A program made the position numbers and the translations under genes. Below, piece by piece: positions 16,599 through 26,001 of a DNA stretch of 64,000 bases. The stretch's first letter is position 1; the number at the start of each line of letters is the position of its first letter. The DNA comes from Anoxybacteroides rupiense (GTDB lineage Bacteria > Bacillota > Bacilli > Bacillales > Anoxybacillaceae): NCBI RefSeq assembly GCF_014196195.1, contig NZ_JACIDF010000004.1:186001-250000 (forward strand). Reading direction: 5' to 3'. A model generated the notes under the pieces. The model had not been told where the DNA came from and ran no database searches. It saw only the letters and a list, made by a program, of their open reading frames with translations.

Positions 16599-17260
16599 TT
16601 ATTACGAGATTTTACCCAGCGAATAAAGAAAGTATAGGAGTCACAGAAAACGGATTTTTAAACGTTGACTCCAAAGGGAATTTTCAGTTTAAAATAGAGG
16701 AAAAATCAAACAAAAATATACGAGTTTCGTTTAGTAGAGGTCCTCTTAAAGTTGAAAAAGAGGTAGAGTTAAAAAAGGGGGGAATCATAAACACTGATTT
16801 GATATATGAAGTGAATTTTAAACAATTAATGGATGCTATGGATGGAAATCTAAGTGGAATAAATCCTGATATTGAAGTAATTAACAACAACCAAAAATCA
16901 GATAACACAAATTCAGGTATTGAGTTGATCGTACCAAATCAAATACCTGGAGATGTAGGTGGAGATATCCAAATAGATGAAGACGGAGAAAAAGGAAGAG
17001 TAGGAGCATATGTACACTGTAACCGATTTAATGGACCTTCAGGAAATCAGACATACTATGCAGACCATACATCAACACAGGCTATTAAAAATTTTGTTGA
17101 TAGTGACTGTGATAGAGCTTTTATAAGATATAACTGTTGGAACGATTACACTGCAAGTACAAACTGCAAGGGGCTGCTATATTATAAATCAACTATAAAC
17201 TCTAACCCACATAACTGTTCAAGCGCTATAGGGCATAGCATTAAGTACCATGCTCATTAG
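16599..17260 (+). pseudogene. Disrupted lipoprotein gene, 3' part with Cys-rich C-terminus
   Basis: Joined after the left fragment through one AATG, the frame reads ELKGN then VITRFYPANKES and is open to TAG/TAA at 17258-17260. The segment up to about 16800 resembles a small beta-sandwich such as a carboxypeptidase regulatory-like domain (GFLNVDSKGNFQFKIEE). A low-complexity Asn-rich linker follows, then a compact domain with five cysteines (VHCNRF, DSDCDRAF, YNCWND, TNCKG, HNCSSAIGH). An internal TTG at 16799 could restart translation but no good ribosome binding site is seen. I do not recognise the Cys-rich domain. Confidence 0.8.
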
Positions 17261-17280
17261 TAGTAATCTTTACTCAAAAT

Positions 17281-17311
17281 AAAACCAAGAAGCGTTATGC
17301 CTCTTGGTTTT
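17281..17311 (+). terminator. Terminator after the disrupted lipoprotein gene
   Basis: AAAACCAAGA pairs with TCTTGGTTTT around an 11-base loop, then ATTAAAAAAG. It closes the lipoprotein transcript before the DUF5412-like gene. Confidence 0.75.
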
Positions 17312-17339
17312 ATTAAAAAAGTAAGGAGGTAAGCCAATC

Positions 17340-17705
17340 TTGAGCAAAAAAATGTTAATTTTAAGTTTGGTTATAGTAGTTGGAATCGTTTATGTTGTTT
17401 TTTCACAATTTATATTCAAATCTGTATCGGATTACGATGTTTCTAAAATGGAAAAGTGTGATGTCATATATTCCCCAGATCATACAAAAAGAATCAATGT
17501 GTATTTTAATGGAGGAATACTAGGATATACTGATTATTCTTATATTGGTGAAATAGAAAATATGAAAAATCGATCTAGACGAAATATTTTTCTTTTACCA
17601 GGAGAAAATTATGACGTCAGCTGGCTTGATAATCAACACATATCTATAAATGGGAAAAAAATGAATATTAGGGATACATATGACTTCCGTAAGGAAAATA
17701 AATAA
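17340..17705 (+). CDS. DUF5412-like small membrane-anchored protein
   Basis: This 121-residue protein has one N-terminal membrane segment (about 5-25) and a small extracellular beta domain. YSPDHTKRINVYF and SWLDNQHISINGK with RDTYDFR are typical of DUF5412 proteins of Bacillaceae. The TTG start is preceded by TAAGGAGGTAAG. Function unknown. Confidence 0.7.
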   Translation: MSKKMLILSLVIVVGIVYVVFSQFIFKSVSDYDVSKMEKCDVIYSPDHTKRINVYFNGGILGYTDYSYIGEIENMKNRSRRNIFLLPGENYDVSWLDNQHISINGKKMNIRDTYDFRKENK

Positions 17706-17734
17706 ATTAAAATAATCAAGATGCCCCTTTAATT

Positions 17735-17766
17735 AAAAAGGCGTTCAAGGTCTCCCTTGAACGCCT
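17735..17766. terminator. Convergent terminator between the DUF5412-like gene and moaD
   Basis: A perfect stem AAAGGCGTTCAAGG / CCTTGAACGCCTTT with a four-base loop lies 8 nt from the moaD stop and 30 nt from the upstream gene. It can serve both strands. Confidence 0.85.
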
Positions 17767-17774
17767 TTCAATCT

Positions 17775-18005
17775 TTATCCTCCGCTAACCGGTGGAATAA
17801 AAGCAATTACATCGCCCGGCTGCAACCGTTGATTCTCCTGGGCATACTCTTCATTCACCGCAACCATCACATTTTGCAAATTCACCCCATATTTCACTTC
17901 TATCTGTCGTTTTAATTGCTCAATTGTGATCGGTTCGTACTCTATGCTCATTTGTCCATTCCCAACCGCTTCTTTTAAAGAGGCGAAAAAAAGCAGCGTG
18001 ATCAC
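17775..18005 (-). CDS. moaD: Molybdopterin synthase small subunit
   Basis: This 76-residue ubiquitin-like protein ends in IPPVSGG, the Gly-Gly tail that is thiocarboxylated to carry sulfur for molybdopterin. It overlaps moaE by 4 bp (ATGA). With moaE it forms the heterotetrameric synthase. Confidence 0.95.
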   Translation of the reverse strand: MITLLFFASLKEAVGNGQMSIEYEPITIEQLKRQIEVKYGVNLQNVMVAVNEEYAQENQRLQPGDVIAFIPPVSGG

Positions 18006-18472
18006 GCCAGATCCTCCTCCTTCGGCTTTCCATCTGGATATTCCTTCGTTTCAAGCTGGTTTCCAATCCATTGTGTGCCATCCTCCCAATATTCTTTTTT
18101 CCAGATCGGCACGATTTGTTTTATTCTTTCGATCGCGTATTGATTGGCCTCATAGGCATCCTTTCGATGCGGCGTCGACACGGCAATCACAACGGCCACA
18201 TCGGAAATGTCGAGCTTGCCGATTCGATGGGTAATCGCGGTTTTGGCTTCCGGCCAACGTTCCTTAATTTCTTGAGCGATGCGTTCGAGCATTTTTTCTG
18301 CCATCGTGGTATAGGCTTCATATTGTAAAAATAGCGTGCGTTTTCCATTTGTAAATTCTCTTACGGTCCCGACAAAAACGGCAACCGCTCCCGCCTCAGG
18401 GCGAACGACCTTTCGCACCACGTCTTCAATCAAAATCGGCTGATCAGTAACCATAAATAATGTCTCATTCAT
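18002..18472 (-). CDS. moaE: Molybdopterin synthase catalytic subunit
   Basis: This 156-residue protein has AVAVFVGTVREFTNGK, YEAYTTMAEKML and IAVSTPHRKDAYEANQY, with the catalytic Lys region PIWKKEYWEDG, all MoaE hallmarks. It overlaps mobB and moaD by ATGA junctions, so the four genes from moeA to moaD are translationally coupled. Confidence 0.95.
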   Translation of the reverse strand: MNETLFMVTDQPILIEDVVRKVVRPEAGAVAVFVGTVREFTNGKRTLFLQYEAYTTMAEKMLERIAQEIKERWPEAKTAITHRIGKLDISDVAVVIAVSTPHRKDAYEANQYAIERIKQIVPIWKKEYWEDGTQWIGNQLETKEYPDGKPKEEDLA

Positions 18473-18978
18473 CTCGCTTTTTCCACCTCATTCATGACCC
18501 ATTGCAAATAGGTCTGTTCATCATCAAGAGAAAACAGAGGATACGGTATATCGAAAGGGACGAAATCCTTCTTCCAGGCAATGACACCGATAATATTTTG
18601 CAAATGGCCAAGCTGCTCCCAATCCGAAGGTGTTCGAATCATTATGATTTTAGGGTATGGTTCGTCTTTATATCCTTCGATAAGGACAAAGTCGAGAGAA
18701 AAAAGAGAATACATGTGTAAAATCTTTGATAACGTCCACTCTGGATGAATCGCATGCAACTGCAGCATTCCGCCTCCTTCTACCGCTGCCGCCAGCGCTC
18801 CTGCCCGCAGATGGCGGTTTGAATCGGTTGACGTCTGTCCCGTCTCCGGCAGCCCCCCATGGCCATGATGCTTCACTGCTCCCACTTTATATCCTGCTTG
18901 TACTGCCAGTTGAATCCATTTCTCTATCAGTGTCGTTTTTCCGCTATTTTTATAGCCGACCACTTGCCAAACCTTCAT
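18469..18978 (-). CDS. mobB: Molybdopterin-guanine dinucleotide biosynthesis adaptor protein
   Basis: This 169-residue P-loop protein starts VWQVVGYKNSGKTTLIEKW (Walker A) and contains VKHHGHGG, as in MobB. It binds GTP and assists MobA in making the dinucleotide cofactor. It overlaps moeA and moaE by 4 bp at each end. Confidence 0.93.
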   Translation of the reverse strand: MKVWQVVGYKNSGKTTLIEKWIQLAVQAGYKVGAVKHHGHGGLPETGQTSTDSNRHLRAGALAAAVEGGGMLQLHAIHPEWTLSKILHMYSLFSLDFVLIEGYKDEPYPKIIMIRTPSDWEQLGHLQNIIGVIAWKKDFVPFDIPYPLFSLDDEQTYLQWVMNEVEKAR

Positions 18979-20237
18979 TGGGCGCTTCCCTCTTCGCTAT
19001 CGAGCAGCCAAACATCCACAAGATCCCCCTTGACAAAGCCGCGAGTGCCTCCTGGAAGTACGGTCAGCGCATTGGCTTTAGCAAGAGAGGTCACAATATT
19101 CGATTTATCCATCCCAACCGGCGAAGCATAAAGCTGCCCTCCTTGAGCACTTACATAGCTTCTAACAAAACGAGTAAACGGATTAGGCTTCGTGAAATCC
19201 TCTAATAGGATGGCTTTCGTCTTGTATAAATGCGGAGTGGATGAATATAGCATTGTACGCACAACAGGGCGGACGAACAGTTCATATCCGACATAGCACG
19301 CTGACGGATTGCCCGACAATCCAAACAGCAGCTTGCCGTCCAATTGGGCTACCGTCGTTACGCTTCCCGGACGCATAGCTACTTTATTAAATAACACTTC
19401 GGCGCCGAGCCGCTCATAAATCACCGGTAAATAATCATAATCGCCGACAGACACTCCTCCTGTTGTAATCAGAAAATCCACATCAGGAAGCGCCTGTTCG
19501 ATCGCGGCAAGACATTGATCTGGATCATCCGGCAATTTTCCTAAATCAACGGGAGTGGCTCCGCTGCGAAGCACTTGCGCCTGAATCATATACGCATTGC
19601 TATTGCGGATTTTCCCAGGAACAAGCGGCTCTGATACATCCAATAATTCATTCCCTGTTGCGGCAATCCCAATTTTCGGTTTTTGAGCCACTTTGACCTC
19701 TGAATAGCCAAACGTAGCCAATAACGCCTGCACGCCAGGATTGATGAATGTTCCCTTCTCCGCTAGTACTTCTCCTTTTTTAACATCCTCTCCTTGGAAC
19801 GAAATGTTATCCCCTGAACGAAATGGACGCTTAATCGATATATATGTCTTTCTATTTCGTTCATATTGCTTAGCTAGCTCTAGCATCACTACCGCGTCGC
19901 AGCCATCAGGAATGGGCGCGCCTGTCATAATTCGCACCGCTTGAAATGCAGCTACTGCTTTTGCGGCCACTTGCCCCGCTCCGATCGTTTCAATTACTTC
20001 CAGCTCAACAGGATGATCGAGGCTGGCAAGTGCCGAATCGGCCGCTCGAATGGCAAATCCATCATATGGAGAGCGGTCAAACGGCGGAACGTCATGATCC
20101 GCATAAAGATCTTCCGCTAAATATCTCCCGTACGCCTCCGTGAGCGGAACCCTTTCTTTTTCTCCTTCTCTTGCATAAAGCATCACTTTTTGAATCGCTT
20201 CCGCTACAGGAATTGGATTTCTTTTTTCTAACATCAT
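18975..20237 (-). CDS. moeA: Molybdopterin molybdenumtransferase
   Basis: This 420-residue MoeA inserts molybdate into adenylylated molybdopterin. It shows the N-terminal DVPPFDRSPYDGFAIR, the MoCF domain TTGGVSVGDYDYL and GLSGNPSACYVGYELF. AAGGGGGAT precedes tandem ATG codons at 20237. It is first in the moeA-mobB-moaE-moaD operon. Confidence 0.95.
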   Translation of the reverse strand: MMLEKRNPIPVAEAIQKVMLYAREGEKERVPLTEAYGRYLAEDLYADHDVPPFDRSPYDGFAIRAADSALASLDHPVELEVIETIGAGQVAAKAVAAFQAVRIMTGAPIPDGCDAVVMLELAKQYERNRKTYISIKRPFRSGDNISFQGEDVKKGEVLAEKGTFINPGVQALLATFGYSEVKVAQKPKIGIAATGNELLDVSEPLVPGKIRNSNAYMIQAQVLRSGATPVDLGKLPDDPDQCLAAIEQALPDVDFLITTGGVSVGDYDYLPVIYERLGAEVLFNKVAMRPGSVTTVAQLDGKLLFGLSGNPSACYVGYELFVRPVVRTMLYSSTPHLYKTKAILLEDFTKPNPFTRFVRSYVSAQGGQLYASPVGMDKSNIVTSLAKANALTVLPGGTRGFVKGDLVDVWLLDSEEGSAQ

Positions 20238-20650
20238 CGATCCCCCTTACTTATTCCGTACACAATAAAATGGGTATCGCTGTTTCATGTAACAGCGCTG
20301 GTCCATCTTCTGTTTTTTAATTGTATTTATTTTAGATGCTCAAAGCGATACAGCCAAACTGCAGAAATAAAATAGGAAACAGCGATCCGTCTTGCTAACG
20401 CGCCACATCGTATATTCTTTTAACAAAATGAATGAAAAACCTTCTATACTCTCTTATATACAAGCCGCTTGAAGACCCAAGAAATCATCTTCCCTTCCGA
20501 CCGTGGATTTTGTAACAGCTCCCATCCCATATTCGAGCGAATCTGACACAATAAGTGTATGTTTATCTGATTCTATCATGTCTCATAAAGATTCTGCACG
20601 CTTTCCTTACTTTTGTACAGATGATATTCTTCCTCTTCTTTCAATCAAAT
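20238..20650. promoter_or_regulatory. Upstream region of moeA, no recognisable element
   Basis: About 410 bases between the moaA terminator and moeA must hold the moeA promoter. I looked for a molybdenum cofactor riboswitch and cannot support one. No gene or repeat is evident. Confidence 0.4.
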
Positions 20651-20680
20651 AAAAAAGACCAATCTGTTGAATTGGTCCTT
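20651..20680 (-). terminator. moaA terminator
   Basis: On the minus strand GGACCAAT and ATTGGTC pair over a seven-base loop and run into TTTTTTATTTG, a clear Rho-independent terminator 35 nt after the moaA stop. Confidence 0.85.
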
Positions 20681-20714
20681 CACGATCATGTCTCTCACTT
20701 TTTTTACTAAAAAT

Positions 20715-21737
20715 CTATCCGCCGATATAGGACATCTCAATTTTTTTCCGTTCTTGATTTGCTTGCAGGGCACGCTCATCTGAATAGCGATCCGTTCTGT
20801 TTGTCCATGTCTCCATTACCAGCTGCTTTAACGCTTTCTTACCAGCCCCTTGACGAAGCAATGTCTTTAATGACGTTCCATTTGCGGCAAACAAACAAGT
20901 ATACAATACTCCGTCCGCCGATACCCGCGCTCTTGTGCAACTGCTGCAGAATGATTGGGTGACCGAAGAAATAAATCCTACCTCTATATTCGTTCCAACG
21001 TAACGATATCGGCTCGCCACTTCCCCAAAATAGGCCCGTTCGATCGGCTCAAGCGGATGCCATTGTTGAATTTGTTCATATATTTCTTTTTTCGTCATGA
21101 CTTGTGACAGATTCCAGCCATTTGATGTCCCGACATCCATAAATTCAATAAACCGCAAAGGAATTCCTTCTGCTTTGAAATGCTTGGCCATTGGCACGAC
21201 TTGGGAATCATTCCATCCTTTTTTTACAACCATATTTACTTTCACAAGCAGCCCCGCCTCTTTTGCCGCGGCGATTCCTTTCAAAACAGGCTGAACGCCA
21301 ACACCGACGCCGTTCATTTTTTTAAAAATTTCATCCTCTATTGCATCCAAACTGACATTGACTCTCCCAAGCCCTGCGTCCTTTAATCGATTCGCCATTT
21401 TCACTAAATGAACTCCGTTGGTAGTTAAAGCGATATCACCGATACCTGGGATATTGGCCAATCGTTCAACCAACAGCGGCAAATCTTTCCGCAGCAGCGG
21501 CTCGCCGCCTGTAATGCGGATTTTTTCTACTCCTAACTCGGCAAAGGTTTCTGCAACCAGCACCATTTCATCCATCGTCAGCAACTCGTCTTCCTGCAAA
21601 AAGCGAAAATGAGGACCAAAAATTTCAGCCGGCATGCAATAAACACAACGGAAATTGCATTGATCGATTACAGAAATACGCAAATCACGCAGCGGCCGGT
21701 CCCATCGATCAACGACTATCGGCTTATTTCGGTTCAT
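20715..21737 (-). CDS. moaA: GTP 3',8-cyclase (radical SAM)
   Basis: This 340-residue radical SAM enzyme makes 3',8-cyclo-GTP, the first step of molybdopterin synthesis. The N-terminal cluster motif is Cys27, Cys31, Cys34 in [14 protein letters not shown]. The second cluster is in [15 protein letters not shown] with a later TCLFA. It ends in the Gly-Gly tail (MSYIGG) needed in this family. I chose the ATG at 21737 because AAGAGGAGGCACC precedes it; an in-frame start at 21812 has no such site. Confidence 0.95.
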   Translation of the reverse strand: MNRNKPIVVDRWDRPLRDLRISVIDQCNFRCVYCMPAEIFGPHFRFLQEDELLTMDEMVLVAETFAELGVEKIRITGGEPLLRKDLPLLVERLANIPGIGDIALTTNGVHLVKMANRLKDAGLGRVNVSLDAIEDEIFKKMNGVGVGVQPVLKGIAAAKEAGLLVKVNMVVKKGWNDSQVVPMAKHFKAEGIPLRFIEFMDVGTSNGWNLSQVMTKKEIYEQIQQWHPLEPIERAYFGEVASRYRYVGTNIEVGFISSVTQSFCSSCTRARVSADGVLYTCLFAANGTSLKTLLRQGAGKKALKQLVMETWTNRTDRYSDERALQANQERKKIEMSYIGG

Positions 21738-22112
21738 GGTGCCTCCTCTTTTCATCATAAAATATTTTCTTAACCGCATGTTCAAATCGAATAAACATGT
21801 TTTGATGATCAATCATGTTTATGAACCTCCCACTCCTCCCCTCCATTAAGAGATGGGAGACTTCTCGGCGGATGATGTTAAACAACAAGCGCTTGCCAGC
21901 TGTGTTTGTAAAAGCGGATGTTACATGAAAGTATACCATAAATCGATAAATTCAGCCGTGAAAAAAACATCGATCCTTCATCTTCATCATCCAACATGCT
22001 CAGGCAAAAAATAAAGCTTTGCATGATGTGTCGATCCTAACACCATGCTATGATTGCACACTTACAGCTCAGTTTCCTTACTTGTGACGCTCTCCCCTTT
22101 CGAACGTTGTTC
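21738..22112. promoter_or_regulatory. moaA upstream region
   Basis: This 375-base gap between mobA and moaA carries the moaA ribosome binding site and presumably its promoter. Short frames in it have no support. I see no riboswitch I can name. Confidence 0.4.
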
Positions 22113-22706
22113 TCATTCTGCTGCAATGTCGGCATATTCATCTAAGTCATTCACATTCCGAAATACGATCTCTTCTGCCCCAAAATCTTGTTCATTGACA
22201 TAACGAACGGAGCAATGTTCAAATAGCGATCTCATCCTGTTGTCGCCGTGCTGCAGCATATGTTCTATCCACTTCATTGTCCGGCGATGGTAAGCGCCAA
22301 CCAATGGTTGCAGCCGGCCAAAATGCGTGGAGACCACAATATCAAACGCATGATCAACATATGATACCATCCTGCCAACTGTGTCGCTTTGTATATAGGG
22401 CATGTCACAAGGAAGCACAAATATCCAGTCTGCTTCTGTTTGTTTCATAACCGTATAGAGGCCGGCAAGCGGTCCTTGACCGCGATACCGCTCTTCATCC
22501 ATCACTACCTTCTCGTTTGTCACCATTCGCTCAAAACGTGCGACAAGATCGGGATGGCTGACAATATACACCTCTTTCACAAAAGGATGCAGCGCATCGA
22601 CAGCGATTTGAAAAAAATACTGATCCTTTCGTTTGGCAAACGCCTTAGGGCTGCCAAAGCGGCGCGATTGACCTCCAGCCAAGACCGCTCCGATCATCCG
22701 TTCCAC
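22113..22706 (-). CDS. mobA: Molybdenum cofactor guanylyltransferase
   Basis: This 197-residue nucleotidyltransferase begins GAVLAGGQSRRFGSPKA, the GTP-binding signature of MobA, and has VLPCDMPYIQ (Mg-binding Asp). It attaches GMP to molybdopterin. Together with moaA, moeA, mobB, moaE and moaD it gives most of the pathway; moaB and moaC are not in the window. Confidence 0.93.
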   Translation of the reverse strand: MERMIGAVLAGGQSRRFGSPKAFAKRKDQYFFQIAVDALHPFVKEVYIVSHPDLVARFERMVTNEKVVMDEERYRGQGPLAGLYTVMKQTEADWIFVLPCDMPYIQSDTVGRMVSYVDHAFDIVVSTHFGRLQPLVGAYHRRTMKWIEHMLQHGDNRMRSLFEHCSVRYVNEQDFGAEEIVFRNVNDLDEYADIAAE

Positions 22707-23037
22707 CGTCTATCCCCCGCTTTGTCTGATCATACAGATCCGTTTTGATATAATCCCATTTACTCCATCATTTTAAGTCGACTTTCATGTTTAGTAAAAA
22801 GATGGAATATATAGCCGATTCAAAAGCAAAATTTCTCATTTTTTGGACGGTTGGAGGCAAATCAAGGAGCTTCCAGCGACCATCTATTTTCCATAGACCG
22901 TTCGTCCCAGTTTCATGTAACTTTTTATATATAAATTTTCCGGTCATTAGCTCATAAAACGAACCTCCTTTATATTATAATAGATTATATATACACGAAA
23001 ACTGCTAGACCCATTCGACGAAGCACTGCCTATCCAC
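22707..23037. other. Gap between mobA and the CxxC protein gene
   Basis: About 330 bases with AT-rich TATAAT-like sequence around 22973-22990. No gene recognised. Confidence 0.4.
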
Positions 23038-23244
23038 ATGTTTCAAAAATTTTTAATGATCATGAAAGGGGAATGGCCCTTGGAAGAGTTCGTCGGCTTT
23101 TGCTCAAAGTGCGGCAAACCGATTCATTGCTTGTCAGGATTTTTAAACGGTGTCATCAGCGAGGAACAAGAAATGCTCTATTGCTTTGAATGCTACCAGA
23201 AAAAAAGCGAAACATACAAAAAAAGTAAATATATAAGCGAATGA
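23038..23244 (+). CDS. Small CxxC zinc-ribbon-like protein
   Basis: This 68-residue protein has two cysteine pairs, FCSKCGKP and YCFECYQK, that could bind one zinc. It ends just before a strong terminator, which supports expression. The start is uncertain: ATG codons also lie at residues 7 and 9, and the ribosome binding site is weak. Function unknown. Confidence 0.6.
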   Translation: MFQKFLMIMKGEWPLEEFVGFCSKCGKPIHCLSGFLNGVISEEQEMLYCFECYQKKSETYKKSKYISE

Positions 23245-23266
23245 AGGGGCCTGGTCTTCGGCCCCT
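23245..23266 (+). terminator. Terminator after the CxxC protein gene
   Basis: AGGGGCC and GGCCCCT form a 7-bp GC-rich stem starting immediately after the stop codon, with a weak T-containing tail (ATGTTT). Confidence 0.65.
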
Positions 23267-23422
23267 ATGTTTATGATATGGAAACTTCCTTTCGTCCTTC
23301 TCCTGGTCGCCATCAAACAAAAAACCGTGCTTGACGCAGCTGAACACCTCTACCCCCAAACGATTTATGGACCATGTCCATCGAGAAATCTCCCGGCTTG
23401 AAATGACGTGTAGGTGAGAGAC

Positions 23423-24190
23423 TCATACATGCTGAGCGAACCAATCAACTGTTTGCAAAAACGCAGCTCTTGTCACTTTATGTCCCGCCTCATCATCAGA
23501 AATAAATTTCAGCTTCCCGTTCTCATAAAAAGGTTTTATTTGTTGATAAAACTCATATGTATAATGATAAGGTACCACTGAATCTCGCTGCCCGTGCCAC
23601 ATCATGAGCGGGCGGCCGCGCAATTTCTCCGGCTGAAGCGAAAGATCGTACGGAGCCAGCCGCTGCCGCTCGTTTTCCAGCTGTTGATCTGTCAACGGAA
23701 TCTTGCGTTTCATATTTTTCACCATTTCGATTTGAACATCAAAAAACGCTTGATAATACGGACTACCCATTAAGGAAACAGCGGCTTTAATCCAGGGATA
23801 CACAGCAAGCGAGCCAAATGTCACGATTCCTCCCATTGAGGTACCGGCGACGCCAATGCGCTCTTCCTGTACAAGACCACCAGAACAGAGCTCATTTTTT
23901 ATCTGTTCTATATCGCCAATCGTCCGCAGAACAATATTCCAAAAGGATAATCGCAGCTGCTCGTCTGTGAGGCGTTGTGCTCTTTCTCCATGGTAAAGCG
24001 CATCTGGCAAAATGACCCGATATCCCGCCTCAGCCAGCAAATAACCAAAATGAAGATTGTGCTCTTTTGCGCTCGTAAATCCGTGCACAAATAGGATAAG
24101 GGGCAGCTTTTCTTGCTGAGCCTCTTGCTTGACCACATGCAATACAGGAATGTCGGCAATCGCTTCATTTCTAATGACAATCATAGCCAC
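23423..24190 (-). CDS. yitV: Alpha/beta hydrolase, YitV-like esterase
   Basis: This 255-residue protein has LFVHGFTSAKEHN (oxyanion region), the nucleophile elbow GTSMGG, and DDEAGHKV with the catalytic His; WHGQRDSVVP supplies the acid. The set matches B. subtilis YitV. The substrate is unknown. It is divergent from yitU, as in B. subtilis order. Confidence 0.85.
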   Translation of the reverse strand: MAMIVIRNEAIADIPVLHVVKQEAQQEKLPLILFVHGFTSAKEHNLHFGYLLAEAGYRVILPDALYHGERAQRLTDEQLRLSFWNIVLRTIGDIEQIKNELCSGGLVQEERIGVAGTSMGGIVTFGSLAVYPWIKAAVSLMGSPYYQAFFDVQIEMVKNMKRKIPLTDQQLENERQRLAPYDLSLQPEKLRGRPLMMWHGQRDSVVPYHYTYEFYQQIKPFYENGKLKFISDDEAGHKVTRAAFLQTVDWFAQHV

Positions 24191-24323
24191 TTAGACTCCT
24201 TTACACTTTTTCTCTTCCTTTAGTGTAACATGTAGACAAAAATTTTGGAAAAGAGTTACACTATCTGTGTAAGCTCTTTATCCATTTATGCCAAATCCAA
24301 AAACTATGTACAAAGGAGCTATT

Positions 24324-25130
24324 ATGGAACGATATTTAATTGCGTTAGATTTAGACGGTACATTGTTAAAAGATGACAAAACGATCTCTCCGCTAACTAA
24401 ACAGGTTATTTTCCGCGCGAAAGAAGCTGGTCATATCGTTGTCATAGCAACTGGCAGACCTTATCGCGCTAGCAAAATGTATTATGAAGAGCTTCATTTA
24501 ACAACACCTATTGTCAATTTTAACGGGGCCTTTGTGCATCATCCAAGAAACGACTCATGGGGAATACGCCACTCTCCGCTTAATCTGGAAACCATTAAAG
24601 AAATTATTGAAGTGAGCGAAACATATCACATCAAAAACATTTTAGCGGAAGTCATGGATGATGTGTATTTTCATGACCACGATGAAAAGCTGTTGGATCT
24701 CGTGAAATTGGGCAATCCCAAAATCGAAATTGGCGATTTGCGGAACATGTTAAAAGCTGATCCAACGAGCGTTCTTATTCATACAGATGAACAGCATGCC
24801 GATGAACTGCAACGTTATTTATCCACCGTTCATGCCAATGTGCTTCATCATCGCCGTTGGGCTGCTCCTTGGCATATTATTGAAATTGTTCGTACGGGTG
24901 TTCATAAAGCATTCGGATTGCAGCAAATTTGCAACTATTTCCAAATCCCTCAAGAACGCGTCATCGCGTTTGGGGATGAAGACAACGATCTTGAAATGAT
25001 TCAATGGGCAGGATATGGCATCGCGATGGGAAATGCCATTGAACCATTAAAACAAATCGCCAATGATGTGACAAAAACCAATGAGGAAGACGGCATCGCT
25101 GTTTATTTAAAATCGCTGTTAAAGCTGTAA
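24324..25130 (+). CDS. yitU: HAD-superfamily phosphatase, Cof type
   Basis: This 268-residue hydrolase starts LIALDLDGTLLKDD (nucleophile Asp), with ATGRP (motif II) and AFGDEDNDLEMI (motif IV), the Cof/IIB class. AAAGGAG precedes the ATG at 24324. An in-frame ATG at 24288 is less likely. Such enzymes dephosphorylate sugar phosphates or flavin precursors; the substrate here is unknown. Confidence 0.88.
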   Translation: MERYLIALDLDGTLLKDDKTISPLTKQVIFRAKEAGHIVVIATGRPYRASKMYYEELHLTTPIVNFNGAFVHHPRNDSWGIRHSPLNLETIKEIIEVSETYHIKNILAEVMDDVYFHDHDEKLLDLVKLGNPKIEIGDLRNMLKADPTSVLIHTDEQHADELQRYLSTVHANVLHHRRWAAPWHIIEIVRTGVHKAFGLQQICNYFQIPQERVIAFGDEDNDLEMIQWAGYGIAMGNAIEPLKQIANDVTKTNEEDGIAVYLKSLLKL

Positions 25131-25215
25131 CGAATTGCCTTACTATCATTCCCCCAACACGGTTACAATATAAACGACGCAGCGATGCGTCTTGATTTTC
25201 AAGGGGGAATGCGTC

Positions 25216-25368
25216 TTGGGTAAACGAAATAAATCAAAGCGGTTTATTCAGCAAAGCACGGATGCTGTGGAAAAACATGATGAGAGAATCCCTTATCACA
25301 TGACATATGCGGAAGCCGAAGAGCGAAAAGCAAAAGAAGCGATCGAAACTTCCCTTGGAGGATACTAA
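25216..25368 (+). CDS. Small basic conserved-type protein, 50 residues
   Basis: A TTG start follows AAGGGGGAATG. The product is charged and hydrophilic (GKRNKSKRFIQQS, AEAEERKAKEAIE) and ends SLGGY. It lies 2 nt before the DUF3813-like gene and after yitU, so the three are probably co-transcribed. Function unknown. Confidence 0.6.
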   Translation: MGKRNKSKRFIQQSTDAVEKHDERIPYHMTYAEAEERKAKEAIETSLGGY

Positions 25369-25370
25369 CT

Positions 25371-25544
25371 GTGGGGAGCCGTTTATTTCAAGAAGCTCAG
25401 AAAGCCGTTATGACTGCAAAAGTAACAACAGAGGAACAAACGGTTGAAAAAGCGAAAAACGCTTTATCTTCTGCTTATACTCATTCGAATTTGGCAGAAA
25501 AAAGACAGCTGCGGCAACTGCAGAATGAATTAAACGATTTATAA
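25371..25544 (+). CDS. DUF3813-like small protein
   Basis: A GTG start follows GGAGG 8-12 nt upstream. The 57-residue product (GSRLFQEAQKAV..., ending LQNELNDL) is helical and resembles DUF3813 proteins found next to yitU in Bacillaceae. A terminator follows 10 nt after the stop codon. Function unknown. Confidence 0.65.
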   Translation: MGSRLFQEAQKAVMTAKVTTEEQTVEKAKNALSSAYTHSNLAEKRQLRQLQNELNDL

Positions 25545-25554
25545 TCATTTTAAA

Positions 25555-25580
25555 GAAGCCGCGGGTTGATCCGCGGCTTC
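25555..25580 (+). terminator. Terminator after the yitU operon
   Basis: GAAGCCGCGG pairs perfectly with CCGCGGCTTC over a six-base loop. There is no long T tail. Confidence 0.7.
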
Positions 25581-25630
25581 AACAAGTTATAGGCAAACTC
25601 TCGATCCTCTAAAAAACAGCGACATAAATG

Positions 25631-25897
25631 CTACGCTAAAAAACTGTATAGCGTAAACGATTCCCCTATTTTTTTCCACCCTAAAATGGCCACAGGAATA
25701 TTCAGCAGGAATAAGAGCAATCGTGTCGAAAGATGATAAGGAGTATAATCTTCCACAAGCTTTGAAGCAAGCTGAGCAATACCAGCAAAACCGCTCGTAT
25801 AAACGTTGGCCGGAATCAAAAACAGATTCATCGCTGCCGCATTCAGCAGCGCATCCATTAACACGATCACCAATTTTTTTACCTGCAGTCCAATCAT
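25631..25897 (-). pseudogene. yitT: Truncated YitT-family membrane protein
   Basis: The first 80 or so residues match the start of YitT/DUF161 proteins: NAAAMNLFLIPANVYTSGFAGIAQL and NIPVAILGWKKIG. The family is about 280 residues, but a TAG ends this frame after 88. The DNA beyond leads straight into the terminator of the opposite operon, with no later YitT sequence. The 3' two thirds were therefore deleted. yitT sits between yitU and yitS, as in B. subtilis. Confidence 0.82.
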
Positions 25898-26001
25898 CGT
25901 ATCACTCCGTATCAGAAAAGAGAAATTGTATTTTTGTTGTTAACTCGTTACACTTATAAGGACGAAATCATTTTTTATTTTATAGTGAGAAGGTGAACAC
26001 A

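Noticed and set aside
20238-22112. Molybdenum cofactor riboswitch before moeA or moaA
   Set aside because: I could not match the conserved Moco RNA core; only the gene context suggested it.
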